NCBI RefSeq assembly: GCF_001746365.1
Contig: NZ_MJAJ01000003.1
Span: forward strand, 126,251 to 190,250
Origin: Streptomyces sp. LUP30
Lineage (GTDB): Bacteria > Actinomycetota > Actinomycetes > Streptomycetales > Streptomycetaceae
DNA: 64,000 nucleotides
Direction of reading: 5' to 3'
Part shown: positions 8,933 to 17,869 of the stretch, in pieces
How positions within the stretch are numbered: position 1 is the first letter of the stretch
Layout of the letters: every line of letters starts with the position of its first letter
Notes under the pieces: model-generated
The model's database searches: none
The model's input: the letters and a program-made list of their open reading frames with translations, nothing else
Told to the model about the DNA's origin: nothing
Position numbers and translations under genes: made by a program

Positions 8933-9017
8933 GCCGATGTGCCGACCGAACGGGCCGCGGGCGTTCCCGGCCCGTCGGACCCCGCCCGAGCGGTGCCTCA
9001 GAGTCAGTGGGTCCCCG

Positions 9018-9031
9018 TAGGATGGAGGGCA
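9018..9031 (+). promoter_or_regulatory. Candidate leaderless promoter of the DUF5998 gene
   Basis: TAGGAT at 9018-9023 ends seven bases before the ATG at 9031. The GGAGGG between them is too close to the ATG to serve as a ribosome site, so a leaderless start is the better reading. Confidence 0.5.
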
Positions 9032-9618
9032 TGGCCAAGACCAGTACGACGACCCAGGGGCTGCGCGCGGCGATCGAGCGCAGCGGCTACTACCCGGCCC
9101 TCGTGGCCGAGGCGGTGGAGGCCGCCGTGGGCGGCGAGCCGATCCGGTCGTTCCTGGTCCACCAGGAGACCACGTTCGACCAGAACGAGGTGCGCCGGCA
9201 TGTGACGGTGCTGGTGCTCACCGGCAACCGCTTCATCGTCAGCCACACCGACGAGCAGGCCGCCGACAGCACCTCCCCGACGCCGTACGCCACGACGTCC
9301 ACGGAGTCCGTCAAGCTCGGCAGGATCTCGTCGGTCGTGCTCAGCCGTGTGGTCGCCAACCCCGAGTCGTACACGCCGGGCGCCTTGCCGCGCGAGGTCG
9401 TGCTCACCATCGGCTGGGGCGCCGTATCCCGCATCGACCTGGAGCCGGCCGCCTGCGGCGACCCCAACTGCGACGCCGACCACGGCTACACGGGCAGCTC
9501 GACGGCGGACGACCTCAGCCTGCGCGTCAGTGAGGCCGGGGACGGTCCGGAGACGGTGCGCCAGGCCCTGGCCTTCGCGCAGTCGCTCTCCGAAGCCACC
9601 GCGGACGTCACCCGCTGA
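9031..9618 (+). CDS. DUF5998 family protein
   Basis: This is a 195-residue protein of a conserved actinobacterial family with no assigned biochemical role. It is soluble, without a signal peptide or membrane segment. A conserved Cys pair occurs in ACGDPNCDADHG near residue 150, and the middle contains a beta-rich stretch (SFLVHQETTFDQNEVRRHV and following). Two in-frame ATG codons (9007, 9022) lie upstream; I prefer 9031 because of the -10 box placement. Its stop overlaps the start of the next gene (TGATG), so the two are translationally coupled and possibly linked in function. Confidence 0.75.
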   Translation: MAKTSTTTQGLRAAIERSGYYPALVAEAVEAAVGGEPIRSFLVHQETTFDQNEVRRHVTVLVLTGNRFIVSHTDEQAADSTSPTPYATTSTESVKLGRISSVVLSRVVANPESYTPGALPREVVLTIGWGAVSRIDLEPAACGDPNCDADHGYTGSSTADDLSLRVSEAGDGPETVRQALAFAQSLSEATADVTR

Positions 9619-10808
9619 TGGATCGGTCCGCCCCCTGGGACTACCCCGAACCGCTCGCCGTGGGGTCCGCCCCCGCCCCCGAGTACGGCTCCGGCTCACT
9701 CGCCGACCTGCTGCCCACGCTGGCGGCGGGCATGGCCGTGCCCGGTATGACCGCAGCGATCCCTGAGCTCGCCCCGGCGGACCGCAACTGCGTCTTCCTC
9801 GTCGACGGCCTCGGCTGGGAGCAGATCAAGGCCCACCCAGACGAGGCGCCCTATCTGCACGCACTGCTCGGCAGCTCGCGCGGCGGCACCGGACGCCCGC
9901 TGACCGCCGGCTACCCGGCGACCACCGCGACCTCGCTCGCCTCCGTCGGCACCGGCCTCCCGCCGGGCGCGCACGGTCTGCCCGGCTACACCGTGCGCAA
10001 CCCGGCCACCGGCGAGCTGATGAACCAGCTCCGCTGGCAGCCGTGGACCGCACCGGGCGTCTGGCAGCCGTACCCGACCGTGTTCCAGCTCGCCCACCAG
10101 GCGGGCGTGCACGCCGCCCAGGTGTCGTCCCCCACGTTCCAGAACACCCCGCTGACCAAGGTCGCGCTCAGCGGCGGAACGTTTCACGGAAGGCTCACCG
10201 GCGAAGAGCGCATGGACCTCGCCGCCGAACAACTCGCTGCCGGCGACCGCTCCCTCGTCTACACCTACTACGCCGAACTCGACGGCGCGGGGCACCGTTA
10301 CGGCGTCGCCTCCGACACCTGGCGCGGTCAGCTCATGTACGTCGACCGGCTCGTCCAGCGCCTCGCCGAGCAACTGCCGCCGCGCAGCGCGCTCTACGTC
10401 ACCGCCGACCACGGCATGGTCGACGTGCCCTTCGACGAGGAGCACCGCATCGACTTCGACGCGGACTGGGAGCTGCGCGCCGGGGTCGCCCTGCTGGGCG
10501 GCGAGGGCCGCGCCCGCCATGTCTACGCCGTGCCGGGCGCCGCGGAAGACGTGCTGACCTGCTGGCGCGAGGTGCTCGGCGAGCAGTTCTGGGTGGCCTC
10601 GCGCGACGAGGCGATCGAGGCGGGCTGGTTCGGCCCGCAGGTCGACGAGCGGGTGTACGCCCGCCTGGGCGACGTGATCGCGGCCGCCCGGGACGACGTC
10701 CTGATCATCGCCTCCGAACGCGAGCCCAAGGAGTCGGCGATGGTCGGCAACCACGGCTCGATGACCCCTGCCGAGCAGTTCGTCCCTCTGCTCGAAGTAC
10801 GCTCCTGA
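9618..10808 (+). CDS. Alkaline phosphatase superfamily phosphodiesterase (nucleotide pyrophosphatase-like)
   Basis: This 396-residue enzyme of the type I phosphodiesterase/nucleotide pyrophosphatase family has no signal peptide, so it is probably cytoplasmic. Metal and nucleophile positions are recognisable: VFLVDGLGW (first Asp), the nucleophile Thr in GYPATTATSLAS, AELDGAGHRYG (Asp, His), TADHGM (Asp, His) and the last His in GNHGSM. It begins inside the stop codon of the DUF5998 gene. The substrate cannot be read from the sequence. Confidence 0.85.
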   Translation: MDRSAPWDYPEPLAVGSAPAPEYGSGSLADLLPTLAAGMAVPGMTAAIPELAPADRNCVFLVDGLGWEQIKAHPDEAPYLHALLGSSRGGTGRPLTAGYPATTATSLASVGTGLPPGAHGLPGYTVRNPATGELMNQLRWQPWTAPGVWQPYPTVFQLAHQAGVHAAQVSSPTFQNTPLTKVALSGGTFHGRLTGEERMDLAAEQLAAGDRSLVYTYYAELDGAGHRYGVASDTWRGQLMYVDRLVQRLAEQLPPRSALYVTADHGMVDVPFDEEHRIDFDADWELRAGVALLGGEGRARHVYAVPGAAEDVLTCWREVLGEQFWVASRDEAIEAGWFGPQVDERVYARLGDVIAAARDDVLIIASEREPKESAMVGNHGSMTPAEQFVPLLEVRS

Positions 10809-10867
10809 AGCCCGAACCGTTTCCTCCCGCTGCCCCCTCTCCCTGACCGAAAGGCGCTCGACTCCCC

Positions 10868-11515
10868 ATGCCCGAGCTGGTGTTCTTCTCCGGAACCATG
10901 GACTGCGGGAAGTCGACGCTGGCTCTCCAGATAGAGCACAACCGCTCCGCGCGCGGTCTGCAGGGCATGATCTTCACGCGTGACGACCGCGCGGGCGAGG
11001 GGAAGCTGTCCTCCCGTCTCGGCCTGGTCACCGACGCGGTCGAGGTCGAGGACGGCCAGGATCTCTACGCCTACCTGGTGGAGCACCTCTCGCAGGGCGG
11101 TCGCGCGGACTACGTGATCGCGGACGAGGCGCAGTTCCTGGCCGAGGAGCAGATCGATCAGCTCGCGCGCGTGGTCGACGACCTGGACATAGACGTCTAC
11201 GCCTTCGGCATCACCACCGACTTCCGCTCCAAGCTGTTCCCCGGCTCCCAGCGGCTCGTCGAACTCGCCGACCGTGTCGAGGTGCTGCAGGTCGAGGCGC
11301 TGTGCTGGTGCGGCGCCCGCGCCACGCACAACGCCCGCACGGTGGGCGGCGTCATGGTCGTCGAGGGCGCACAGGTCGTCGTCGGCGACGTCGACCAGGC
11401 CGACACGATCGGCTACGAGGTCCTGTGCAGACGCCACCACCGGCGCCGGATGACCGCGTCGTCGGCGCGGGCGGCGGCCTTGTCGCCCGACGTGCTGCCG
11501 GTGCAGCACGCCTAG
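10868..11515 (+). CDS. tdk: Thymidine kinase (type II)
   Basis: The 215-residue enzyme phosphorylates thymidine in pyrimidine salvage. Signatures are the P-loop GTMDCGKST (residues 9-17), the DEAQF motif, and zinc-ribbon residues with CWCGARATHNAR and a C-terminal CRRHHRRR in place of the usual second CxxC. Length fits the bacterial type II family. It follows the phosphodiesterase by 59 bases and may share its transcript. Confidence 0.93.
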   Translation: MPELVFFSGTMDCGKSTLALQIEHNRSARGLQGMIFTRDDRAGEGKLSSRLGLVTDAVEVEDGQDLYAYLVEHLSQGGRADYVIADEAQFLAEEQIDQLARVVDDLDIDVYAFGITTDFRSKLFPGSQRLVELADRVEVLQVEALCWCGARATHNARTVGGVMVVEGAQVVVGDVDQADTIGYEVLCRRHHRRRMTASSARAAALSPDVLPVQHA

Positions 11516-11548
11516 CCCCGGCGCGTCGACAGGTCAGGGGGCGCGTGG

Positions 11549-12352
11549 TCAGCGTGCGTCCTGGATGAGGGAGAAGTGGGCCCCCTCCGGATCGGCCACG
11601 GCCGCCACGCGCCCGTGCACGCCGTCGTGCGCCGGCTCGAGGACGTGCCCGCCGAGGTCCACGACGAGGGTGAGTGCCGCGTCCACGTCGGCCACCTCGA
11701 AGTACGTCGTCCAGTGCGGCCCCAGGTCCCGGGCCAGTGCGGCGCCCACCCCGTGGACGCCGGCGACCGGGCGGCCGCCGACGCGCAGGGTCACATGGTC
11801 GAAGTCGGCCGCCGGCGCGGCCTCCTCCTGGTACCCGAACACCGTGGCGTAGAACTTGCGGACGCTCGCGGTCTCGTAGGTCGTCAGCTCGTACCAGACG
11901 GGCGTGCCGGGAACGCCGGTGATCTCGGTGCCCACGTGGGCGCCGGCCTGCCAGACGCCGAAGACGGCGCCGGAGGGGTCGGAGCCGATCGCCAGACGCC
12001 CTGCCTCGGCGGCCTCCAGAGGGCCGACCCCGATCGTGCCGCCGCACAGCCGGACCGTTTCGGCGGTCGAGTCCACGTCGTCCGAGGCGAAGTAGGGCGT
12101 CCAGGCGACGGGCAGATGCCGGTCCGGGGCAAGCTGGCCGATGCCGGCCACCTCACGGCCGTCGAGCAGCGCCCGCACATAGGGGCCGAGCTGCTGCGGG
12201 CCGGGCTGGAACTCCCAGCCGAACAGCTCACCGTAGAAATCCTGAGTCGCCGTCAACCCGTGCGCCATCAGACTCACCCAGCAGGGTGTACCGGACGCAT
12301 AGTGTGCGTGTGCTGCGCCGATCGGGCCGGTCGGCCCACCTGCCTCGGTCAT
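11549..12352 (-). CDS. VOC (glyoxalase/bleomycin resistance) family protein with two domains
   Basis: The 267-residue protein has two vicinal-oxygen-chelate repeats (about 10-125 and 140-265). Each begins with a substrate-side segment such as TPCWVSLMAH or TPVWYELTTY and ends with a sequence of the type DPSGAVFGVWQ or DPEGAHFSLIQ. The family includes small dioxygenases, isomerases and resistance proteins; the actual activity cannot be assigned. I chose the ATG at 12350-12352 because GAGGAGAG lies seven bases upstream; a GTG at 12373 is the alternative. Minus strand, single gene, convergent with tdk. Confidence 0.82.
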   Translation of the reverse strand: MTEAGGPTGPIGAAHAHYASGTPCWVSLMAHGLTATQDFYGELFGWEFQPGPQQLGPYVRALLDGREVAGIGQLAPDRHLPVAWTPYFASDDVDSTAETVRLCGGTIGVGPLEAAEAGRLAIGSDPSGAVFGVWQAGAHVGTEITGVPGTPVWYELTTYETASVRKFYATVFGYQEEAAPAADFDHVTLRVGGRPVAGVHGVGAALARDLGPHWTTYFEVADVDAALTLVVDLGGHVLEPAHDGVHGRVAAVADPEGAHFSLIQDAR

Positions 12353-12571
12353 CGTCACTCTCTCCTCGGCCACTCGTGGTGGCCGTGTCGCTTCGGCCCT
12401 CGGAGGATGCCTGATGGGGGGTTCTCATCGGTTCACGCGCGGTTGTCGCCGTATGTCGATCGCCTGTACGGCACGTGTTCGTTCCCGCACGCCTCGTGAT
12501 CGAGCGTGTCCGGCCGAGCAGAGTAGCCGGACATGAGCGACGGGGCCACCCCGTACGCGAGGATGGGGGAC

Positions 12572-13423
12572 ATGAACGCCATCATCACCGCATCGGAACT
12601 GGCCGGCGAGCTGGCCGGGGACAGACCGCCCGTGGTCCTCGACGTCCGCTGGCAGCTCAGCGTGGCGAAGGCGGCCGGGGAGCCGCCGTTCGACGGCCGG
12701 GCCGCGTACGAGGCCGGGCACGTGCCCGGCGCGGTCTACGTGGACCTGGACAAGGAACTGGCGGGACCGGCCGGTGACCGCGGCCGGCACCCGCTGCCGG
12801 ACCTCGCGGAGTTCGGCGCCGCCATGCGCCGGGCGGGCGTGTCGGCCGGCACGCCGGTGGTCGTGTACGACGGCGGGCAGGGCTGGGCGGCGGCACGCGC
12901 GTGGTGGCTGCTGCGCTGGACGGGTCACCCGGACGTGCGAGTCCTCGACGGGGGGTTGCCGTCGTGGCGGGGCGGACTCTCGGTCGACGTCCCCGCGCGC
13001 GGGGAGGGCGACTTCGCGCCGGCGCCGGGCGCCACGGGTCTGCTCGACGCGGACGGCGCGGCGAGCCTCGCCCGCTCCGGCGTGTTGTTCGACGCCCGCG
13101 CGGGGGAGCGGTACCGGGGCGACGTCGAGCCGATCGACCGGGTCGGCGGGCACATCCCGGGCGCGGTGTCCGCACCCACCAGCGACAACGTCGCTCCGGA
13201 CGGCCGTTTCCTGCCCGCGGAGGAGCTGGGGGGCCGCTTCAAGGCGCTGGGGGCGGCGGACGGCGTCGAGGTGGGCGTGTACTGCGGCTCGGGCGTCTCC
13301 GGTGCTCACGAGGTGCTGGCCCTGGCGGTGGCGGGGATCCCGGCGGCGCTGTACGTCGGATCCTGGTCGGAGTGGTCCGCGGACCCGGCCCGGCCGGTCG
13401 CCGTGGGCCCCGACCCCCAGTGA
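12572..13423 (+). CDS. Sulfurtransferase (two-domain rhodanese)
   Basis: The 283-residue protein has two rhodanese domains. The first (1-135) is inactive in form, with DGGQGWAA where the loop cysteine would be. The second carries the active loop CGSGVSGAH with the persulfide cysteine near residue 233. The CGSGVS loop is like that of 3-mercaptopyruvate or thiosulfate sulfurtransferases. The ATG at 12572 has GGATGGGGGA upstream. It is followed by its own terminator and is convergent with sepH. Confidence 0.88.
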   Translation: MNAIITASELAGELAGDRPPVVLDVRWQLSVAKAAGEPPFDGRAAYEAGHVPGAVYVDLDKELAGPAGDRGRHPLPDLAEFGAAMRRAGVSAGTPVVVYDGGQGWAAARAWWLLRWTGHPDVRVLDGGLPSWRGGLSVDVPARGEGDFAPAPGATGLLDADGAASLARSGVLFDARAGERYRGDVEPIDRVGGHIPGAVSAPTSDNVAPDGRFLPAEELGGRFKALGAADGVEVGVYCGSGVSGAHEVLALAVAGIPAALYVGSWSEWSADPARPVAVGPDPQ

Positions 13424-13487
13424 CCCGTCGCACCTGACCCGCCCCACCCGACCCGTTGCACGGACGGGTGGAGGGCGGGCCCGGGAA

Positions 13488-13518
13488 AAGGGCCGCACCC
13501 CGGCAGGGCGCGGCCCTT
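13488..13518. terminator. Terminator between the rhodanese gene and sepH
   Basis: A 9-bp stem (AAGGGCCGC with GCGGCCCTT) with a 13-base loop lies between convergent genes. Confidence 0.75.
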
Positions 13519-13582
13519 CGCGCTTACGCAGGAACGCGCGAACCGGCGCGCGCCCCGGGGGAGTTGCCGCCCCGGGGGCCGC

Positions 13583-14623
13583 TCACTCCTGCTTCTTCCG
13601 TCGGGTGCCGAACACGATCTCGTCCCAGCTCGGCACCGCGGCCCGGCGACCGGGACGGACGCCGTCCGCCTCGGCCTGACGGTCGGTGGCGCCGACCAGA
13701 CGATCCCGGTGACTGCCGACGGAACGCGGCATGAGGACGTCCGCGTACGCGGAACCGGCGGAGGCGGCGGGCGCCGGGGGCTCCTCGGCGACGACCTCCT
13801 GCTCGTCGGGGTCCTCCGTGGCGGGCTCCGTCGTCGGGCGCTCCGGGACGACCATGTCGCCGCGGAAGCTCGGCACCGCCTCCAACAGGCTGGTCAGCGA
13901 GTCGCGTTCGCGCTCGCCGGCACTCTCCTCGTCCGGTTCGGACGGCGGGGCCGGCAGGCTCGGCCGGTCGAGCGTGCGGTCCAGCGGGCGGTCGCGGGGC
14001 AGCCGGGCGATGCGCGGGACGAACGGAAAGCTGGGCTCGGGGGCGGCCAGGTCGTCGGACTCCCCGATGAGCGAGCGCGCCTCGTCGTCGACGGCCTGGA
14101 CGAGCCGCCGGGGCGGGTCGTACGTCCAGCTCGCCGAGTGCGGTTCGCCCGCGACCAGGTAGACCAGCAGGACCTCCCAGGTGCCGTCGTCGCGGCGCCA
14201 CGAGTCCCACTGGACGGTGTCCTTTTCGGCCCCGCGGACCAGCAGCCGTTCCTGGACGGCCTCGCCGAGCTGCGGACCGGCGTTCTCGCCGGGCCGACGG
14301 ACCGGGGTCTTGCGGGCGCGCTCGGCCATGAAGGCGCGCTCGGCCAGCACGGGACCCTCGAATCGGCGCACGCGGTCGACGGGGATGCCGGCCATCTGCG
14401 CGACTTCTTCGGCTGTCGCGCCGGCACGTATACGCGCCTGGATGTCGCGGGGGCGGAGATGGCTCTCCACCTCGATCTCGATCTGGCCGAGGCGCGGACG
14501 GTCGCCGCGTACGGCGGCGCGCAGACGCTCATCGATCGGAAGCGTGTACTCCGTGCTGTCCGCAGCCTTCAGCACCAGCCGTGTGCCGTCATTCGAGACG
14601 GCCACGACACGCAGTTCGGGCAT
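13583..14623 (-). CDS. sepH: Septation protein SepH
   Basis: The 346-residue actinobacterial protein (DUF3071) is known in Streptomyces to bind FtsZ and stimulate its assembly at division sites. The N-terminal conserved domain starts MPELRVVAVSNDGTRLVLK and contains a helix-turn-helix region (GATAEEVAQMAGIPVDRVRR). It is followed by a long Pro/Glu-rich disordered linker (about 190-310) and a conserved C-terminal tip SWDEIVFGTRRKKQE. The start at 14623 matches the family start; the frame stays open upstream without homology. Monocistronic on the minus strand. Confidence 0.93.
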   Translation of the reverse strand: MPELRVVAVSNDGTRLVLKAADSTEYTLPIDERLRAAVRGDRPRLGQIEIEVESHLRPRDIQARIRAGATAEEVAQMAGIPVDRVRRFEGPVLAERAFMAERARKTPVRRPGENAGPQLGEAVQERLLVRGAEKDTVQWDSWRRDDGTWEVLLVYLVAGEPHSASWTYDPPRRLVQAVDDEARSLIGESDDLAAPEPSFPFVPRIARLPRDRPLDRTLDRPSLPAPPSEPDEESAGERERDSLTSLLEAVPSFRGDMVVPERPTTEPATEDPDEQEVVAEEPPAPAASAGSAYADVLMPRSVGSHRDRLVGATDRQAEADGVRPGRRAAVPSWDEIVFGTRRKKQE

Positions 14624-15105
14624 GGGGACCTCCCGGGTGGTGCCTGCCGACGTCACGTGCGTCGCTGCTTCCGCTAGTCGAGTGTGGCCTGCCCGGGTGC
14701 AGCCTGCCACAACCTTGCCGAGTTGCCCGGCGTGTCGGGCACAGGCCCTGCGTCGCCGTTATGGCACGGTTACCTATTCGCCACGCTAAGTGACCAACAC
14801 CGTCACCCTGTGCAACTAGTCCCCTCCAGGCGGTCCAGCGAGGCCCCGGACGTCCTGGTGGGAGACCGGGCCCAGGGCTCGCAACAGTACTCCATTTGGG
14901 CCACGTGCGTGGATTGGCGCGCCACCCAACTTCTGGCAAGAGAGGCGTTCTGGCCCTCCGTCACGAGCCTTCCCGATCTTGGCCGTGGCACACTCCGCGC
15001 GCCTCCGGAAAAGCTGCCGATGGTTCCGGTCGGGCCGGAGACGCCATGGTTCGGGCCGCGCGACGGGGGCGAGGGCCCTGCCGTCCGGCGCGCCCGCGCG
15101 GCCCG
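14624..15105. other. Intergenic stretch without a recognised gene
   Basis: These 482 bases separate sepH from the lactone oxidase, both on the minus strand. The AT-richer part around 14760-14800 is where a sepH promoter would be expected. The overlapping open frames lack family similarity, ribosome sites and Streptomyces codon bias, so I do not call a gene. Confidence 0.5.
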
Positions 15106-16425
15106 TCACGCGCCCAGGACCCTCCGCAGGTAGTCGTTCTGGAACAGGCGATCGGGGTCCAGCCGGTCCCGCAGCGCAGTGAACTCCTCGAAGCGCGGAT
15201 AGACGCCGGCGAAGTACTCCGCGTCCCGCGTGTGCACCTTTCCCCAGTGCGGACGGCCCTCGTGCGCGGTGAAAATGCGCTCCGCCGCGGTGAAGTACCC
15301 CTGATAGGCCGTCCCCTTGACCATGTGGACGGCGATGTACGCGCTGTCGCGGCCGGAGGCGGTGGACAGGGTGATGTCGTCGGCGGGAGCGGTGCGCACC
15401 TCGACGGGGAAGCTGATCCGCAGCCCCGAACGGTCGACCATCGTCCTCAGCTCGCGCAGCGTCTCGGTCACCGCCTCGCGCGGGACCGCGTACTCCATCT
15501 CCACGAACCGCACCCGGCGCGGCGAGGTGAACACCTTGTAGGGGATGTCGGTGTAGGTGCGCGCCGACAGGGCCTTGCTGGAGAGCCGGGCGATCGCCGG
15601 GATCGTGCCGGGCACCGCCCGGCCGACCCATTGGGCGGCCTGGAAGACGCCGTTGGAGAGGAACTCGTCCTCGATCCAGCCCGCGACCCGGCTCACCGGC
15701 TCGGCCGGGCCGGCGCTGCGGTTGTTGCGCTTGGTGTTGGTGCTGCCGGTGTGCGGGAACCAGTAGAACTCGAAGTGCTCGTTCTCGGCCCACAGCTCGT
15801 CGAACTCGGCGAGGACCTTGTCGAAGGGCATCGGCTCCTCGCGCGCGGTGAGCAGGAACACGGGCTCCACGGCGAAGGTGAGGGCGGTGACGACACCGAG
15901 GGCGCCCAGGCCGATCCGGGCGGCCGCGAAGACCTCGGGGTTCTCCTTCTCGGAGCAGACGAGCACCGAGCCGTCCGCGGTGACGAGTTCGAGGCCCTTG
16001 ATCTGGGCGGCGATGGACGCGGACTCGCGGCCGGTGCCGTGGGTGCCGGTGCTGGTGGCTCCGGAGACCGTCTGCTCCATGATGTCGCCCATGTTCGTGA
16101 GCGACAGACCCTCGCGCGCCAGGGCCAGGTTGAGTCTCTTGAGCGGCGTTCCGGCCTCGACCGTGACGGTCATGTTGTCGCGGTCGATCTTGCGAATGCC
16201 GGTCAAGAGTTGAGGGCGGATCAAGACCCCGTCGGTCGCCGCGATCGACGTGAAGGAGTGGCCGGTGCCGACCGCCTTCACCTTCAGACCGTCCTCCGCG
16301 GCCCGGCGCACCGCCTCGGCCAGCTCGTCGACGGAGGCGGGCGTGACCTCCCGCGCGGGGCGCGCGACGACGTTGCCGCCCCAGTTACGCCACGTGCCGT
16401 TCTTCGCGCTCGCTGTGCTGCTCAA
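15106..16425 (-). CDS. FAD-linked sugar-lactone oxidase (D-arabinono-1,4-lactone oxidase/gulonolactone dehydrogenase family)
   Basis: The 439-residue flavoenzyme has an N-terminal FAD-binding PCMH domain (about 15-190) and a C-terminal ALO domain. GTGHSF near residue 55 supplies the histidine that carries FAD covalently in related alditol and aldonolactone oxidases; the C-terminal HWGK motif is the family's conserved active-site segment. The start is a rare TTG (16423-16425) with GGGGAGG five bases upstream. It lies 41 bases inside the 3' end of the upstream MFS gene, so the two are translationally coupled. The true sugar substrate is not fixed by sequence. Confidence 0.85.
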   Translation of the reverse strand: MSSTASAKNGTWRNWGGNVVARPAREVTPASVDELAEAVRRAAEDGLKVKAVGTGHSFTSIAATDGVLIRPQLLTGIRKIDRDNMTVTVEAGTPLKRLNLALAREGLSLTNMGDIMEQTVSGATSTGTHGTGRESASIAAQIKGLELVTADGSVLVCSEKENPEVFAAARIGLGALGVVTALTFAVEPVFLLTAREEPMPFDKVLAEFDELWAENEHFEFYWFPHTGSTNTKRNNRSAGPAEPVSRVAGWIEDEFLSNGVFQAAQWVGRAVPGTIPAIARLSSKALSARTYTDIPYKVFTSPRRVRFVEMEYAVPREAVTETLRELRTMVDRSGLRISFPVEVRTAPADDITLSTASGRDSAYIAVHMVKGTAYQGYFTAAERIFTAHEGRPHWGKVHTRDAEYFAGVYPRFEEFTALRDRLDPDRLFQNDYLRRVLGA

Positions 16426-17623
16426 CGGTGCCTCCCCGACCCGGAGCCGGCCTGCTCAGCCGGCGGTAGCCCAGGAAACCGACCGCGACCGCGACGGCTC
16501 CGGACACCGCCGGAACCCCGTACCCGGCCCGCGCCCCGGCCGCGTCGATGACCCAGCCGGCGACGGAGGAGCCGAGCGCGACCCCGACCGCGAGCCCGGT
16601 GCTAATCCAGGTCATGCCCTCGGTCAGTTGCGCGCGCGGTACGTGCTGTTCGATGAGGGACATGGTGGTGATCATCGTTGGAGCGATGGCCAGGCCCGCC
16701 ACGAACAGCGCCACGGCCAGGAACGGCAAGTTTCCGACCAGTAGGAGGGGGATCATACTCACGCCCATCATGAACACGCCCAGCAGCCAGCGGCGTTCCG
16801 GCGCCCCCTTGAGCCGCAGCAGACCGAACACGAGCCCCGCCAGACAGGAACCGGCCGCGTACAGCGCCAGGACCACGCTCGCCGCGCCCTTGTGACCGCG
16901 CTCGTCGGCGAAGGCCACGGTGACCACGTCGACCGCCCCGAAGATCGCTCCGGTCGCCACGAAGGTCGACACCAGGACCTGCAGCCCCGGCGAGCGGAGC
17001 GCCGAGCCCTTGTCGCGCTGCCCGCGCGGATGGGGCTCGGGCTCGGTGGCCCGCTGGGCGGTCAGCCAGAAGACGCCGACGGCGAGGAAGCAGGCCGCCA
17101 GCAGCGGCCCGGCCTCCGGGAACCACACCGTGGACAGTCCGATGGAGATGATCGGCCCGAAGATGAAGCACACCTCGTCCACCACGGACTCGAAGGAGTA
17201 CGCGGTGTGCAGCTTCGGGGTGCCCCGGTACACGGCCGCCCAGCGGGCCCGGACCATGGCACCGAGGCTGGGCACCGCGCCGATGCCGACGGCGCACACG
17301 AAGAGCACCCAGTCCGGCCACGCGAAGTGCGAGGCCAGCAGCAGCCCGGCCGCGGCCGCCAGCGCGACCAGCGTCGCGGGGCGCAGCACCCGGCGCTGCC
17401 CGTGCAGGTCCACCATGCGCGAGATCTGCGGACCGAGGGCCGCGGCCGCCAGCGCGATGGTCGCCGACAGCGCGCCCGCGAGCCCGTAACGGCCGGTGAG
17501 CTGGGAGACCATCGTGACCACGCCGATGCCCATCATCGACAGCGGCATCCGGCCGAGGAATCCCGCGGCGGAGAACCCCTTGGAGCCGGGGGCTGCGAAC
17601 AGAGCGCGGTACGGGCTGGGCAC
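16385..17623 (-). CDS. Major facilitator superfamily transporter
   Basis: The 412-residue integral membrane protein has about 12 hydrophobic segments and a central charged loop (RATEPEPHPRGQRDKGSA, near residue 200). The half-signature DLHGQRRVLRP after helix 2 follows the usual MFS loop 2-3 pattern. The GTG start (17621-17623) has GGAG upstream. It overlaps the sugar-lactone oxidase gene at its 3' end and may move that enzyme's substrate or product; a metabolite efflux role is equally possible. Confidence 0.85.
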   Translation of the reverse strand: MPSPYRALFAAPGSKGFSAAGFLGRMPLSMMGIGVVTMVSQLTGRYGLAGALSATIALAAAALGPQISRMVDLHGQRRVLRPATLVALAAAAGLLLASHFAWPDWVLFVCAVGIGAVPSLGAMVRARWAAVYRGTPKLHTAYSFESVVDEVCFIFGPIISIGLSTVWFPEAGPLLAACFLAVGVFWLTAQRATEPEPHPRGQRDKGSALRSPGLQVLVSTFVATGAIFGAVDVVTVAFADERGHKGAASVVLALYAAGSCLAGLVFGLLRLKGAPERRWLLGVFMMGVSMIPLLLVGNLPFLAVALFVAGLAIAPTMITTMSLIEQHVPRAQLTEGMTWISTGLAVGVALGSSVAGWVIDAAGARAGYGVPAVSGAVAVAVGFLGYRRLSRPAPGRGGTVEQHSEREERHVA

Positions 17624-17766
17624 TGGGTTCTCCGGTGGTCCGGCTCACGCGCGCGTGACGGCTCGGCGCGGCGCGAGGGAAGGCGGCTCGGCAGGACTCG
17701 GCGGGGTGCACCGGCCCGGCAGAACCGGTAAGGCGTGAATACAGCTCATACAGCTGACGATCGAAC

Positions 17767-17780
17767 TTAGGCAACCCTAA
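17767..17780. promoter_or_regulatory. Possible iron-box (DmdR/IdeR-type) operator
   Basis: TTAGGCAACCCTAA has the TTAGG and CCTAA arms at the spacing found in the right 14 bases of the actinobacterial iron-box consensus (TTAGGTTAGGCTNACCTAA), though the left TTAGG repeat is missing. It lies in the divergent region between the MFS gene and ferrochelatase, 88 bases before the hemH start. Confidence 0.4.
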
Positions 17781-17856
17781 CGCACCCTGGCGCGCCGGGC
17801 TCGCGCCCGGGGCACGCCCGGCCCCCGTTCGTTTCCGGGCTGTCGGAGTCGGGTGG

Positions 17857-17869
17857 CAGGATCGACTCA
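17857..17869 (+). promoter_or_regulatory. Candidate leaderless promoter of hemH
   Basis: CAGGAT at 17857-17862 ends six bases before the ATG at 17869, with no ribosome site in between. Confidence 0.45.
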
